Below are positions 1 through 7,745 of a stretch of DNA of 35,495 nucleotides, piece by piece. Within the stretch, counting starts at the first letter, position 1; the number at the start of each line of letters is the position of its first letter. This DNA comes from Burkholderiaceae bacterium (lineage in GTDB: Bacteria > Pseudomonadota > Gammaproteobacteria > Burkholderiales > Burkholderiaceae_C). The notes below the pieces were generated by a model that ran no database searches, was not told the origin of the DNA, and saw only the letters and a list, made by a program, of their open reading frames with translations. The DNA is taken from assembly GCA_004322085.1 (NCBI GenBank), contig SCRR01000259.1, positions 1 to 35,495 of the forward strand, given 5' to 3'. Position numbers and translations under genes: made by a program.

Positions 1-1310
1 TTGCGGTGAATCGTCCAGGGGATATTGCCGCCCAGTGCCCACTGCTCGACGCCGTTCATCAGCGTGGCCACGGTCAGCCCCTTCTTGAACCAGGCCTTGA
101 AGTTGCGCGACTTGACCAGCTCCGCATGGAGCCAGCTCTTCTCGAACGCCTGCGGATAGGCGCTGAGCTCATCGTGCTGGCGTCCACCGGTGACCGCGTC
201 ATAGGCGGCTTCGGCCGCCAGCATGCCGGTCTTGATGGCGGCGTGGCTGCCCTTGATGCGGCTCACATTCATGTATCCGGCGTCGCATCCCACCAGCGCA
301 CCGCCCGGGAACACCGTTTTGGGCAGCGACATCAGGCCACCCGCCGTAATGGCACGCGCGCCGTAGGCCAGCCGTTTGGCGGGCTTGAGACCGCGGTCCT
401 CGCCTTCCAGGTACCAGCGGATGTTGGGGTGCGTTTTCCAGCGCTGGAATTCCTCGAACGGGCTCAGGTAGGGATTCGCGTAATCCAGTCCCGTGATGAA
501 TCCCAGCGCGATCTTGTTGTCTTCCATGTGATACAGGAACGCGCCGCCGTAGGTGCTGCTGTCCATCGGCCAGCCCGCGGTGTGCATGACGAAGCCGGGC
601 TGGTGCCGGGCCGGGTCGATTTCCCACAGCTCCTTGATACCAATGGCGTAACCTTGCGGATCCTTGCCCGCGTCGAGCTTGTAGCGGGCAATGAGCTGCT
701 TGCCCAGGTGACCGCGCGAGCCTTCGGCAAAAATCGTGTACTTGCCGTGCAGTTCCATGCCGAGCTGGAAGTTCTCGGTCGGCTTGCCATCCTTGCCAAT
801 GCCCAGGTTGCCGGTGGCTACGCCCTTCACGCTGCCATCCTCGTTGTAGAGCAACTCGGCGCCGGCAAAGCCGGGGAAGATCTCGACGCCCAGGCTCTCG
901 GCCTGCTGCGCCATCCAGCGTGTGATGTTACCCACGCTGACCACGTAGTTGCCGTGGTTCTGAAAGCACTTGGGCAACACAAAGCCCGGCGTGCGAAACG
1001 ACGATTTTTCACCCAGAAAAATCATCGCGTCACCCGTCACCGGCTGGTTCAAGGGGCAGCCCAACTCCTTCCAGTCGGGAAACAGTTCGTTCATGGCGAT
1101 CGGGTCCATGACCGCGCCCGACAGGATGTGCGCGCCCGGCTCCGATCCCTTCTCGAGCACGACCACCGACACGTCCGTGCCCTTTTCGGCGGCGAGCTGC
1201 TTGAGCCGGATGGCAGTGGCCAGACCGCCCGGGCCGCCGCCCACCACCACCACGTCGTACTCCATGGCCTCGCGCGGGCCGAACTGGGACAGGATTTCTT
1301 CGTTGGTCAT
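1..1310 (-). CDS. Electron-transfer flavoprotein-ubiquinone oxidoreductase (ETF-QO), 3' end outside window
   Basis: Passes electrons from reduced ETF (fed by acyl-CoA and amino-acid dehydrogenases) to the membrane quinone pool. The protein starts at an ATG (1310-1308, reverse strand) and reads open for 436 residues to the window edge; the family is about 550 residues, so the C-terminal iron-sulfur ferredoxin-like part lies outside. An FAD-binding GGGPGG motif sits at residues 24-29 after a beta strand (YDVVVV), followed by EKGSEPGAHILSGAV, typical of ETF-QO. Farther on are FAEGSRGHLGKQL and KGSHAAIKTGMLAAEA, also family-typical. The ribosome site is weak (GAGACG). It is divergent from the downstream SDR gene. 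Family assignment is confident. Confidence 0.95.
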   Translation of the reverse strand, partial: MTNEEILSQFGPREAMEYDVVVVGGGPGGLATAIRLKQLAAEKGTDVSVVVLEKGSEPGAHILSGAVMDPIAMNELFPDWKELGCPLNQPVTGDAMIFLGEKSSFRTPGFVLPKCFQNHGNYVVSVGNITRWMAQQAESLGVEIFPGFAGAELLYNEDGSVKGVATGNLGIGKDGKPTENFQLGMELHGKYTIFAEGSRGHLGKQLIARYKLDAGKDPQGYAIGIKELWEIDPARHQPGFVMHTAGWPMDSSTYGGAFLYHMEDNKIALGFITGLDYANPYLSPFEEFQRWKTHPNIRWYLEGEDRGLKPAKRLAYGARAITAGGLMSLPKTVFPGGALVGCDAGYMNVSRIKGSHAAIKTGMLAAEAAYDAVTGGRQHDELSAYPQAFEKSWLHAELVKSRNFKAWFKKGLTVATLMNGVEQWALGGNIPWTIHR

Positions 1311-1452
1311 GGGGCGTCTCGGTTGATTCTGGTTTGATAATGGGACGACGGGCGCCAGTGCTGGCTGCACCGCGCTCTCGGGTGTGCAGCCAATTTTATG
1401 CGGGGAATCGGCACAATGGCGCGATGGCCTCGGCACAGTGGAGACTCTCAAA

Positions 1453-2235
1453 ATGGCTTACAGCATTGATCTTGCGGGGCGCGTCGCCTTCATCACGGGC
1501 GCATCGGGCGGCCTGGGCGCGCAATTCGCCCGGACCCTGTCGCGTGCCGGCGCCGCCGTGGTGCTGGCGAGTCGGCGTGTGGACAAGCTCAGGGAACTGC
1601 GCGCGCGCATCGAGGGTGAGGGCGGTGACGCGCACGTCGTGGAACTCGATGTGACGGACACCGACTCGATCAAGGCCGCCGTGGCGCGGGCCGAGACCGA
1701 GGTCGGCTCGATCGACATCCTGGTCAACAACTCCGGCGTCAGCGCCACGCAGCGCCTGCAGGACGTGACCGAGGCCAACTTCGATTTCATGTTCGACACC
1801 AACGTGAAGGGAGCGTTCTTCGTGGCGCAGGAGGTCGGCCGGCGCATGCTCGCGCGGGCCCGCGGCGCGGCGCCCGGCACTTACACCGGCGGACGCATCA
1901 TCAACATCGCCAGCATGGCGGGCCTGCGCGTGCTGCCGCAAATCGGTGTGTATTGCATGAGCAAGGCGGCCGTGGTGCAGATGACGCGCGCGATGGCGCT
2001 GGAGTGGGGCAAGTTCGGCATCAATGTGAACGCCATTTGCCCGGGCTACATCGACACTGAACTCAACCACCATCACTGGCATACCGAGCAGGGGCAAAAG
2101 CTGGTTCAGATGCTGCCGCGCAAGCGCGTGGGCAAGCCGCAAGACCTGGACGCGCTGATCGTGCTGCTGGCCAGCGCGCAAAGCCACTTCGTGAATGGTG
2201 CCGTGATTGCAGCCGACGACGGGTTTGCGGCTTGA
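1453..2235 (+). CDS. SDR-family NAD(P)-dependent oxidoreductase
   Basis: Classical short-chain dehydrogenase of 260 residues. Visible motifs: cofactor-binding TGASGGLG at 15-22, NNSG at 92-95, catalytic Ser154, Tyr167 and Lys171 (YCMSK), and a PGYIDTE loop after the active site. A longer frame opens at 1384, but the ATG at 1453 has a good Shine-Dalgarno (TGGAGA about 8 bases upstream) and begins exactly where family members begin, so it was chosen. The substrate cannot be told from sequence. A thioesterase gene follows 65 bases downstream on the same strand, and ETF-QO is divergent upstream, which suggests fatty-acyl or beta-oxidation-linked chemistry by context only. Confidence 0.9.
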   Translation: MAYSIDLAGRVAFITGASGGLGAQFARTLSRAGAAVVLASRRVDKLRELRARIEGEGGDAHVVELDVTDTDSIKAAVARAETEVGSIDILVNNSGVSATQRLQDVTEANFDFMFDTNVKGAFFVAQEVGRRMLARARGAAPGTYTGGRIINIASMAGLRVLPQIGVYCMSKAAVVQMTRAMALEWGKFGINVNAICPGYIDTELNHHHWHTEQGQKLVQMLPRKRVGKPQDLDALIVLLASAQSHFVNGAVIAADDGFAA

Positions 2236-2279
2236 CAGGAAAATACGGCCGTTGCCATTGAAGGTATTGAACAGTTAGC

Positions 2280-2295
2280 TACTATTCTTCTAGTA
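2280..2295. repeat. Small AT-rich inverted repeat upstream of thioesterase gene
   Basis: TACTA and TAGTA arms flank a six-base spacer just before the thioesterase start at 2301. The surrounding bases (GTTAGCTACTATT) resemble one end of the dispersed repeat seen at 18258 and 19801, so this may be a truncated copy; that is a weak inference. Confidence 0.35.
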
Positions 2296-2300
2296 AACCC

Positions 2301-2720
2301 ATGAAAATTCAAATTCCCGAGGTCAAGAAACTCGTTTACGAAATGCGCATTCCGATTCGCTGGGGCGACATGGACGCGATGGGTCATCTCAACAATACGA
2401 CCTATTTCCGTTATCTGGAGACCGCGCGCATAGACTGGTTTCGCTCGCTTGGCTGCGAGGCCGACCCGTCCGGCGAGGGCATCGTCATCGTGAACGCGTT
2501 CTGCAACTTCTACCGGCAACTCGTCTATCCGGGCGACGTGCTGCTCAAGATGTACGCGAGCGATCCGGCGCGCTGCACGTTCGAGAGCTGGGCCACGATG
2601 GAGCGCACCAATATGCCCGGGGAGATCCATGCCGCCGGCGGTGCAACCACGGTGTGGGTCAATTTCAAGCAGCAGAAGGCGCTCCCACTGCCCGACTGGA
2701 TGCGCCAGATCGTCAGCTGA
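2301..2720 (+). CDS. Acyl-CoA thioesterase, 4HBT/YbgC-like hotdog fold
   Basis: Predicted cytoplasmic thioesterase of 139 residues, a normal length for the 4-hydroxybenzoyl-CoA thioesterase/YbgC group. The diagnostic block WGDMDAMGHLNNTTYFRYLE (residues 21-40) contains the catalytic Asp region and the G-H-x-N-N turn of the hotdog helix. Family members hydrolyse acyl-CoA thioesters; the chain specificity here is unknown. The gene lies 65 bases after an SDR gene on the same strand and may share its transcript. No strong Shine-Dalgarno precedes the ATG; bases just upstream are AT-rich and contain a small inverted repeat. Confidence 0.88.
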   Translation: MKIQIPEVKKLVYEMRIPIRWGDMDAMGHLNNTTYFRYLETARIDWFRSLGCEADPSGEGIVIVNAFCNFYRQLVYPGDVLLKMYASDPARCTFESWATMERTNMPGEIHAAGGATTVWVNFKQQKALPLPDWMRQIVS

Positions 2721-2766
2721 GCGCCACACCCGTTCCCCGGCCTGTGCAAAGCCCAGGCAAAGATGA

Positions 2767-2796
2767 TTGACATTGCTGCGCTGCACAAGTTATTCT
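2767..2796 (+). promoter_or_regulatory. Candidate sigma-70 promoter, distal mgtA promoter
   Basis: A perfect -35 TTGACA (2767-2772) and TATTCT (2791-2796, 4 of 6) are separated by 18 bases. If active, it would make a transcript with a leader of about 390 bases before the mgtA start codon. No convincing gene lies in 2721-3192; the open frames there look like chance. No known riboswitch class was recognised in the leader. Confidence 0.45.
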
Positions 2797-3110
2797 CGCC
2801 GGCTTGTCAATCAACGGAGTTTCGCTTGGGTACGTGTTCCAGTGACAGTCCTCGATCTTGGATCGACACCACTGCCTGAGCGGCGCCCCGGAACCCATCT
2901 TCCGCCGTGCCGCGCTAGCGGTCACGGTGTCTTGGCCAGCCACTGCCGGCCTTCCCAAATCGGTTTGATTCTGTCTCCAGACGCTTGCGTCGCGCGCCGG
3001 CCATGCCGCGTGTACAAGACGGGCGACTGGGTTTGAAATCCATCCTGCCATGATGGGTACGCCGGTCTGCGCGCGGGCGGCAGGTCGGCTTTCACGGGGC
3101 CGCCATGAAA

Positions 3111-3128
3111 CTGTCATGAACCTGTAAT
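3111..3128 (+). promoter_or_regulatory. Pho-box-like direct repeat upstream of mgtA
   Basis: CTGTCAT (3111-3117) and CTGTAAT (3122-3128) form two 7-base direct repeats spaced by four bases, the arrangement of a PhoB-binding Pho box (consensus half-site CTGTCAT). It ends 64 bases before the mgtA start codon. No clear -10 was found at the expected distance downstream, so activity is unproven. Confidence 0.5.
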
Positions 3129-3192
3129 TAAGTAAACGCTTGGATCTGCGCCTCGCAGCGGTGCATTGATCTCCAGCGGCGGGAGCCACAGC

Positions 3193-5952
3193 ATGAATCT
3201 ACTAAGAAGCCTTTTCGTTTCGTTTTTGAAGACCCGGCACACCCTGCGCCACTTTCGGCGCCTGATGATTCTCGATTCTCTGTCTGGCCCGGGCATCACG
3301 CGTGGCGTGCCGGAGGATCTGGCGCGCGAGTTGATGCAGGCCTCCGCGGACGATGCGGCGGGCGTGCTGGTGCGGCTGCACTCGCATGACGGCGGTCTGG
3401 CCCAATCCGAGGTTGACCTCATTGCCGAGCGGGTCGGGCCGAACGAGGTGGAACACGAGAAGCCCTTGCGCTGGTGGCAGCATCTCTGGCACTGCTATAG
3501 AAATCCGTTCAACCTGCTGCTCACGGTACTGGCCGCAATATCTTATTTCACCGACGACGACAAGGGCGCCATCGTGATTGGCCTCATGGTGGTGCTGTCC
3601 ACCCTGATTCGCTTTGTGCAGGAGGGGCGTTCCAGCCGCGCGGCCGAACGTCTCAAGGAGATGGTGAGCAACACGGCCACGGTGATCCGGCGCGACCTGG
3701 CCACCGACGTGGTGCAGGTGGCGCAGCGTTATTTTGAGCTGCCACTGCCCGTGCGCGTGCCGACCCGTATTGAAGTGCCGATCAGGGACCTGGTGCCGGG
3801 TGAACTGGTGGTGCTGTCGGCCGGTGACATGATCCCCGCAGACTGCCGCGTGCTGCAGGCCAAGGACCTGTTCGTGAGCCAGGCCGCGATGACAGGCGAG
3901 TCCTTGCCGGTCGAGAAATTTCCCGAGCATCGCGGGGCCGCATCGCACAATCCGCTGGAGATGAACAACCTGTTGTTCATGGGCACCAACGTGGTGTCGG
4001 GGTCCGCCACGGCGGTGGTGGTCACCACCGGCAACCGCACCTATTTTGGCGTGCTGGCCACGCGCGTCACGGCCACCGACCGTACGCCCACATCATTCGA
4101 GACCGGCGTGAACAGCGTGAGTTGGTTGTTGATCCGGTTCGCGCTCGTGATGGTGCCCGTCGTGCTGCTGATCAATGGCTTCACCAAGGACGACTGGACC
4201 GAGGCCTTCCTGTTTGCGCTGTCCGTGGCGGTGGGGCTGACGCCCGAAATGCTGCCGATGATCGTGACCTCGACGCTGGCCAAAGGCGCGGTGATCCTGT
4301 CGCGCAAGAAGGTGATCGTGAAAAGGCTGGATGCGATCCAGAACTTCGGCGCCATGAACGTCCTCTGTACCGACAAGACCGGCACGCTGACGCAGGACAA
4401 GATTTTCCTGGAGCGCCACACCGACGTATTCGGCCAGGACTCGGATGACGTGCTCAAGTACGCCTACCTCAACAGCTATTACCAGACCGGCCTGAAAAAC
4501 CTGCTGGACCGCGCCGTTCTCGATCGTGCGGGCCTGAAGGCCGAGCTCAAGCTGGCGCAGGACTACCAGAAGGTGGACGAGATCCCGTTCGACTTCGAGC
4601 GCCGGCGCATGTCGGTCGTGGTGTCCGAGAAGAGCCACCATCACGAGCTCATCTGCAAGGGCGCGGTCGAGGAGATCCTGACGACCTGCACCCAGGTACA
4701 GGTGGACGGCCAGGTTCTGGCGCTCGATGCCGCCATGCTGGAGCGCGTGCGCAGCGTCACTTCGGAGTTGAACGAGCAGGGCCTGCGCGTGGTGGCGGTG
4801 GCCATGAAAGAGGTCCCGCCCGACAAGTCGACCTACGCGATTGCCGACGAGGCGGAACTTACGTTGGTGGGCTACATCGCCTTCCTGGACCCGCCCAAGG
4901 AGTCGACCGCGCCTGCGCTGCGCGCTTTGGCCGAACATGGCGTGACGGTCAAGGTGCTGACGGGCGACAACGAACTGGTCACGGCCAAGATCTGCCGCGA
5001 GGTGGGGCTGCCGCTCGAGCGCGTGGTCCTGGGGCAGCAGCTCGATGCGCTGGACGATGCCGCGCTGTCCGCGCTGGTGGAGCGCTACAACGTTTTTGCC
5101 AAGCTCACTCCGCTGAACAAGGAGCGCATCGTGCGTGCGCTGCGCGCCAACGGCCACGTGGTCGGCTTCATGGGTGACGGTATCAACGACGCGCCGGCGC
5201 TGCGCGCGGCCGACATCGGCATCTCGGTGGACAGCGCGGTGGACATCGCGAAGGAGGCGGCCGACATCATCCTGCTCGAAAAGAGTCTGATGGTGCTGGA
5301 GGAGGGTGTGCTGGAGGGGCGCAAGACCTTCAGCAACATGCTCAAGTACATCCGCATGACGGCCAGCTCCAACTTCGGCAACGTGTTCTCGGTGCTGATC
5401 GCCAGCGCCTTCCTGCCGTTCCTGCCGATGCTGCCGCTGCAGCTGCTGGTGCAGAACCTGCTGTACGACATTTCGCAGATTGCGATCCCGTTCGACAACG
5501 TGGACGAAGAGTTGATCAGGATGCCCTTGAAGTGGAATCCCGCGGATATCGGCCGCTTCATGGTGTTCTTCGGCCCGACCAGTTCCGTTTTCGATATCGT
5601 CACGTTTTGTCTCATGTGGTATGTGTTCAAGGCCAATACGGTGCAGGATCAGGCATTGTTCCAGTCAGGCTGGTTCATTGTCGGCCTGATCACGCAGACG
5701 CTGATCGTGCACATGATCCGCACGCCCAAGCTGCCCTTCATCCAGAGCCGGGCGGCTTGGCCCTTGACGGCCATGACGCTGTTCATCATGGCGCTGGGCG
5801 TGTTCCTGCCCATGGGTCCGCTGGCCGGTTCCTTCAAGCTGGTGCCGCTGCCGCTGCTGTACTTCCCGTTCATGGTCGCCATCGTTCTGGCCTACATGCT
5901 GCTCACGCAGGCCATGAAGAAGTTCTATGTGCGGTGGTTTGGGTGGCAGTGA
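3193..5952 (+). CDS. mgtA: P-type Mg2+-importing ATPase, MgtA family
   Basis: Inner-membrane P3B-type ATPase that brings Mg2+ into the cytoplasm; 919 residues, normal length. Visible landmarks: TGES actuator loop with Glu236, phosphorylation motif DKTGTLT with Asp394, and hinge GDGINDAPA at about 661-669 with Asp662 and Asp666. Paired hydrophobic segments occur early (NPFNLLLTVLAAISYF), mid-protein (LLIRFALVMVPVVLLI) and as a C-terminal bundle. The MgtA-specific stretch NLLYDISQIAIPFDNVDEE is present. A TTG at 3166 would add nine residues, but ATG 3193 has GGCGGGAG eight bases upstream and fits the family. A Pho-box-like repeat and a long leader lie upstream. A diverged scrap of a second mgtA 3' end is at 7452-7556. 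Confidence 0.96.
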   Translation: MNLLRSLFVSFLKTRHTLRHFRRLMILDSLSGPGITRGVPEDLARELMQASADDAAGVLVRLHSHDGGLAQSEVDLIAERVGPNEVEHEKPLRWWQHLWHCYRNPFNLLLTVLAAISYFTDDDKGAIVIGLMVVLSTLIRFVQEGRSSRAAERLKEMVSNTATVIRRDLATDVVQVAQRYFELPLPVRVPTRIEVPIRDLVPGELVVLSAGDMIPADCRVLQAKDLFVSQAAMTGESLPVEKFPEHRGAASHNPLEMNNLLFMGTNVVSGSATAVVVTTGNRTYFGVLATRVTATDRTPTSFETGVNSVSWLLIRFALVMVPVVLLINGFTKDDWTEAFLFALSVAVGLTPEMLPMIVTSTLAKGAVILSRKKVIVKRLDAIQNFGAMNVLCTDKTGTLTQDKIFLERHTDVFGQDSDDVLKYAYLNSYYQTGLKNLLDRAVLDRAGLKAELKLAQDYQKVDEIPFDFERRRMSVVVSEKSHHHELICKGAVEEILTTCTQVQVDGQVLALDAAMLERVRSVTSELNEQGLRVVAVAMKEVPPDKSTYAIADEAELTLVGYIAFLDPPKESTAPALRALAEHGVTVKVLTGDNELVTAKICREVGLPLERVVLGQQLDALDDAALSALVERYNVFAKLTPLNKERIVRALRANGHVVGFMGDGINDAPALRAADIGISVDSAVDIAKEAADIILLEKSLMVLEEGVLEGRKTFSNMLKYIRMTASSNFGNVFSVLIASAFLPFLPMLPLQLLVQNLLYDISQIAIPFDNVDEELIRMPLKWNPADIGRFMVFFGPTSSVFDIVTFCLMWYVFKANTVQDQALFQSGWFIVGLITQTLIVHMIRTPKLPFIQSRAAWPLTAMTLFIMALGVFLPMGPLAGSFKLVPLPLLYFPFMVAIVLAYMLLTQAMKKFYVRWFGWQ

Positions 5953-6022
5953 GGCCGCGGGTGGGTATTCGACGGCGCAATGTGATCGATGCGCTTGAAA
6001 CGCAGGTGTGTGTCCAGTGCCG

Positions 6023-6778
6023 TCACCACGGAATTGGCCCGTTCTCGTCCGAGAAGGTGCCTGTGGGTCCATCCGGGCCAAGCAGCGCAAGCCGGACAGG
6101 CTCGCGTGCAGCCTCTTCTATCGTGAGCCGGCCTTCGAAGTTGTTCATGGCCGTCACCGTGAAGCCGGGCGCCGCCGCGTTGACCTTGATGCCAGTCGAC
6201 TCAAGGTCCAGCGCGAAGGCGACCGTCACGGCGTTGAGCGCCACCTTTGACGCGGAGTAGGTCACGCCGAACATTTCACGGCGTCGCTGCTCGCTCGGGT
6301 CCGAGGCCAGCGTCAGTGAAGCCCTGCCGCTCGACACATTGACGATGCGCGCAGCCGCCGCTGCGCGCAGCAGCGGCAACATGGCCTGGGTGACGGCGAT
6401 CACCCCGAACACATTGGTTTCGAAAACCGCGCGCACCTCGTCAAGCGAGGCGACGCTGGCGCGTCCTGCCTTGACCGTATCCGCGAGCGACCGACCCGGC
6501 GGGCTGGCATGCGCGATGCCGGCGTTGTTCACCAAGACATCGAGGCGACCGAATTCATGGCGTACGCGCTTTGCCGCTGCTTCGATAGACGCCCGATTGG
6601 TTACATCCAGCTGGATGGCGTGAGCGTCACCGTCGATGCTCCTGGCCGCCGCCTCGCCGTTCGCAAGCTTGCGCGACCCGACGAGCACGGTGAAGCCTTG
6701 CTTTGCAAGGTCTTTCGCGATCTGCAGGCCGATTCCCTGATTGGCCCCGGTCACTAAAGCGATGGGTTTCTTTTGCAT
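6023..6778 (-). CDS. SDR-family oxidoreductase
   Basis: Short-chain dehydrogenase of 251 residues. It has TGANQGIG at 10-17, NNAG at 84-87, catalytic Ser in VNVSS (146-150), and Tyr164 and Lys168 in YSASK. An insert between about 91 and 115 (PPGRSLADTVKAGRASV) and the ending DENGPIPW are typical of a subgroup of small NADPH-dependent carbonyl reductases. The substrate is unknown. It is convergent with mgtA and lies 76 bases downstream of an antitoxin gene on the same strand, so it may ride on the toxin-antitoxin transcript. It lies at the start of an accessory patch and is probably horizontally acquired (inference). Confidence 0.88.
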   Translation of the reverse strand: MQKKPIALVTGANQGIGLQIAKDLAKQGFTVLVGSRKLANGEAAARSIDGDAHAIQLDVTNRASIEAAAKRVRHEFGRLDVLVNNAGIAHASPPGRSLADTVKAGRASVASLDEVRAVFETNVFGVIAVTQAMLPLLRAAAAARIVNVSSGRASLTLASDPSEQRRREMFGVTYSASKVALNAVTVAFALDLESTGIKVNAAAPGFTVTAMNNFEGRLTIEEAAREPVRLALLGPDGPTGTFSDENGPIPW

Positions 6779-6854
6779 AGTTCTGTTCCGGGTTGTGGGC
6801 GATCAGCTGGCTAGGCAGCCTCGCCACGGGTGCAATGATGGGTTGGGCTGCACG

Positions 6855-7166
6855 CTACGACGCGTGCTCGACGGGCTGGGCCGTGAGTCGCACGCCCAGT
6901 GCGCGTGCGACTTTGAACACGGTATCGAAGCGCGGCTTCGCCCCTGGAGCCAGTGCCTTGTACAGGCTCTCGCGACCGAGACCGGCATCCTTCGCTACTT
7001 GAGCCATGCCTCGGGCCCGCGCAACATCGCCGAGAGCAAGGAGCAAGAGATCGGGGTCCTCGGCTTCCAGCACGGCGTTCATGTACTCCGAGACAGCCTC
7101 ATCGTCGGTCAGATACTTCGCCGCATCGAAGGGCACAAGCCTGGATTGGGGTTTCACTTTGTTCAT
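6855..7166 (-). CDS. HigA-like antitoxin (COG3636-type addiction module antidote)
   Basis: Protein of 103 residues with the layout of the antidote partner of RelE/HigB-like killer proteins. An N-terminal FDAAKYLTDDEAVSEYMNAV segment is followed by LGDVARARGMAQVAKDAGL and the helix-turn-helix RESLYKALAPGAKPRFDTVFKV. Its role would be to bind and neutralise the toxin and to repress the operon. The ATG overlaps the stop of the upstream toxin remnant as ATGA, the standard arrangement. The toxin has lost its middle (see 7163-7344), so this is an orphan antitoxin. A perfect palindrome at 7346-7361, immediately upstream of the toxin remnant, is its likely operator. Confidence 0.85.
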   Translation of the reverse strand: MNKVKPQSRLVPFDAAKYLTDDEAVSEYMNAVLEAEDPDLLLLALGDVARARGMAQVAKDAGLGRESLYKALAPGAKPRFDTVFKVARALGVRLTAQPVEHAS

Positions 7167-7344
7167 AATTCAGACTCCAGTTCGTTCAGGATCTGCTGCG
7201 TGCGCTTGATGTCTTTAGTTTGGGTCGACTTGTCACCGCCATTGAGCAAGACGATCGAGATGCGGACCGGAGCCTTCTTGTCTTGCATACCATCGAGCCA
7301 AGCTTCGAACTCTGCGGCGAGTTGGACGGCGAACACGCAATCAT
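7163..7344 (-). pseudogene. Broken RelE/HigB-like toxin (COG3657-type), internal deletion and frameshift
   Basis: Reading back from the stop that overlaps the antitoxin ATG, one frame encodes QLAAEFEAWLDGMQDKKA, matching the N-terminus of COG3657 killer proteins. It runs straight into SIVLLNGGDKSTQTKDIKR, matching their C-terminus. The central part (usually about 40 residues, including the GPGYRVYF region) is missing. The in-frame piece is at most about 57 residues from a GTG at 7336, against roughly 95-100 in the family. The natural ATG at 7344 is in another frame, which implies an additional indel near 7335. The toxin is very unlikely to be active. Confidence 0.75.
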
Positions 7345-7345
7345 T

Positions 7346-7361
7346 GTATCCATTTGGATAC
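7346..7361. promoter_or_regulatory. Palindromic operator of the toxin-antitoxin operon (candidate)
   Basis: GTATCC and GGATAC form a perfect 6-base inverted repeat with a 4-base AT spacer, placed two bases upstream of the toxin remnant's ATG (7344, reverse strand). The position fits autorepression by the helix-turn-helix antitoxin encoded at 6855-7166. Confidence 0.55.
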
Positions 7362-7451
7362 CGACGTCAAGCGGCTCGGCTCTGCCGGTGTGTGGCCCAA
7401 CGCATGAATTGAGCAGCGGTTGAAAGCCGTCTTCTCGGATGATGGAATGGA

Positions 7452-7556
7452 CTGCCGCTCGCCTACTTTCCGTACCTGGTCGCGATCATCGTCGGCTACA
7501 TGCTGCTGACGCAGGCGATGAAGACGTTCTATGTGCAGCGGTTTGGGTGGCAGTGA
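7452..7556 (+). pseudogene. 3' remnant of a second mgtA
   Basis: Thirty-four codons plus stop encode LPLAYFPYLVAIIVGYMLLT and continue to FGWQ-stop. They align without gaps to the last residues of the intact MgtA upstream (LPLLYFPFMVAIVLAYMLLT to FGWQ). By eye, about 83 percent of bases match over 105 positions, with many third-position changes, so this is a diverged paralogue's tail, not a fresh duplication. Nothing mgtA-like precedes it. It marks a deletion or recombination junction between the toxin remnant and the cassette-like genes. Confidence 0.8.
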
Positions 7557-7694
7557 GGGGCGGGCGGATGTTGCGCCCGGTTTTATGAGCAAAATCGCGT
7601 TGGAGTCGTTGATTGGCGCCTGCGGTGTGCTATAAAAAACACAGTAACATGCGTCTGCGCGCCACTGGTCACTCCCGGTCCGCAGCGTTTCGCA

Positions 7695-7745
7695 GGGCTG
7701 ACTGAATTGCGCCGCGCCGCGAAGCGGCGTCAGCCCGAATGAATT
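7695..7745 (-). repeat. Degenerate integron attC-like palindrome
   Basis: Nested inverted repeats: outer arms GGGCTGAC (7695-7702) and GTCAGCCC (7729-7736), and inner arms GCCGC (7716-7720) and GCGGC (7724-7728) around GAA. The core (CTGAATT, then GCCGCGCCGCGAAGCGGC, then GAATGAATT) closely matches the 60-base-element type of attC of integron gene cassettes as I recall it. The simple-site boxes (GTTRRRY and RYYYAAC) are not intact. The stop codon of the SHOCT-protein gene (7730-7732) lies inside it, as is common for cassette genes. There is no T-tract, so it is not an intrinsic terminator. Confidence 0.6.

Noticed and set aside
5936-7556. Intact mgtA 3' end and its downstream scrap as att sites of an integrative element
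   Set aside because: The two ends differ at about 17 percent of bases and no integrase lies between them; recent site-specific integration would leave near-identical repeats.
7609-7636. TTGATT/TATAAA promoter-like pair on the forward strand
   Set aside because: Well spaced (16 bases) but points into the attC-like palindrome and antisense to the SHOCT gene with no forward gene; kept only as a note.
7716-7728. GCCGC-GAA-GCGGC hairpin as a terminator of the SHOCT gene
   Set aside because: No T-tract on either strand; it fits the centre of an attC-like palindrome better.
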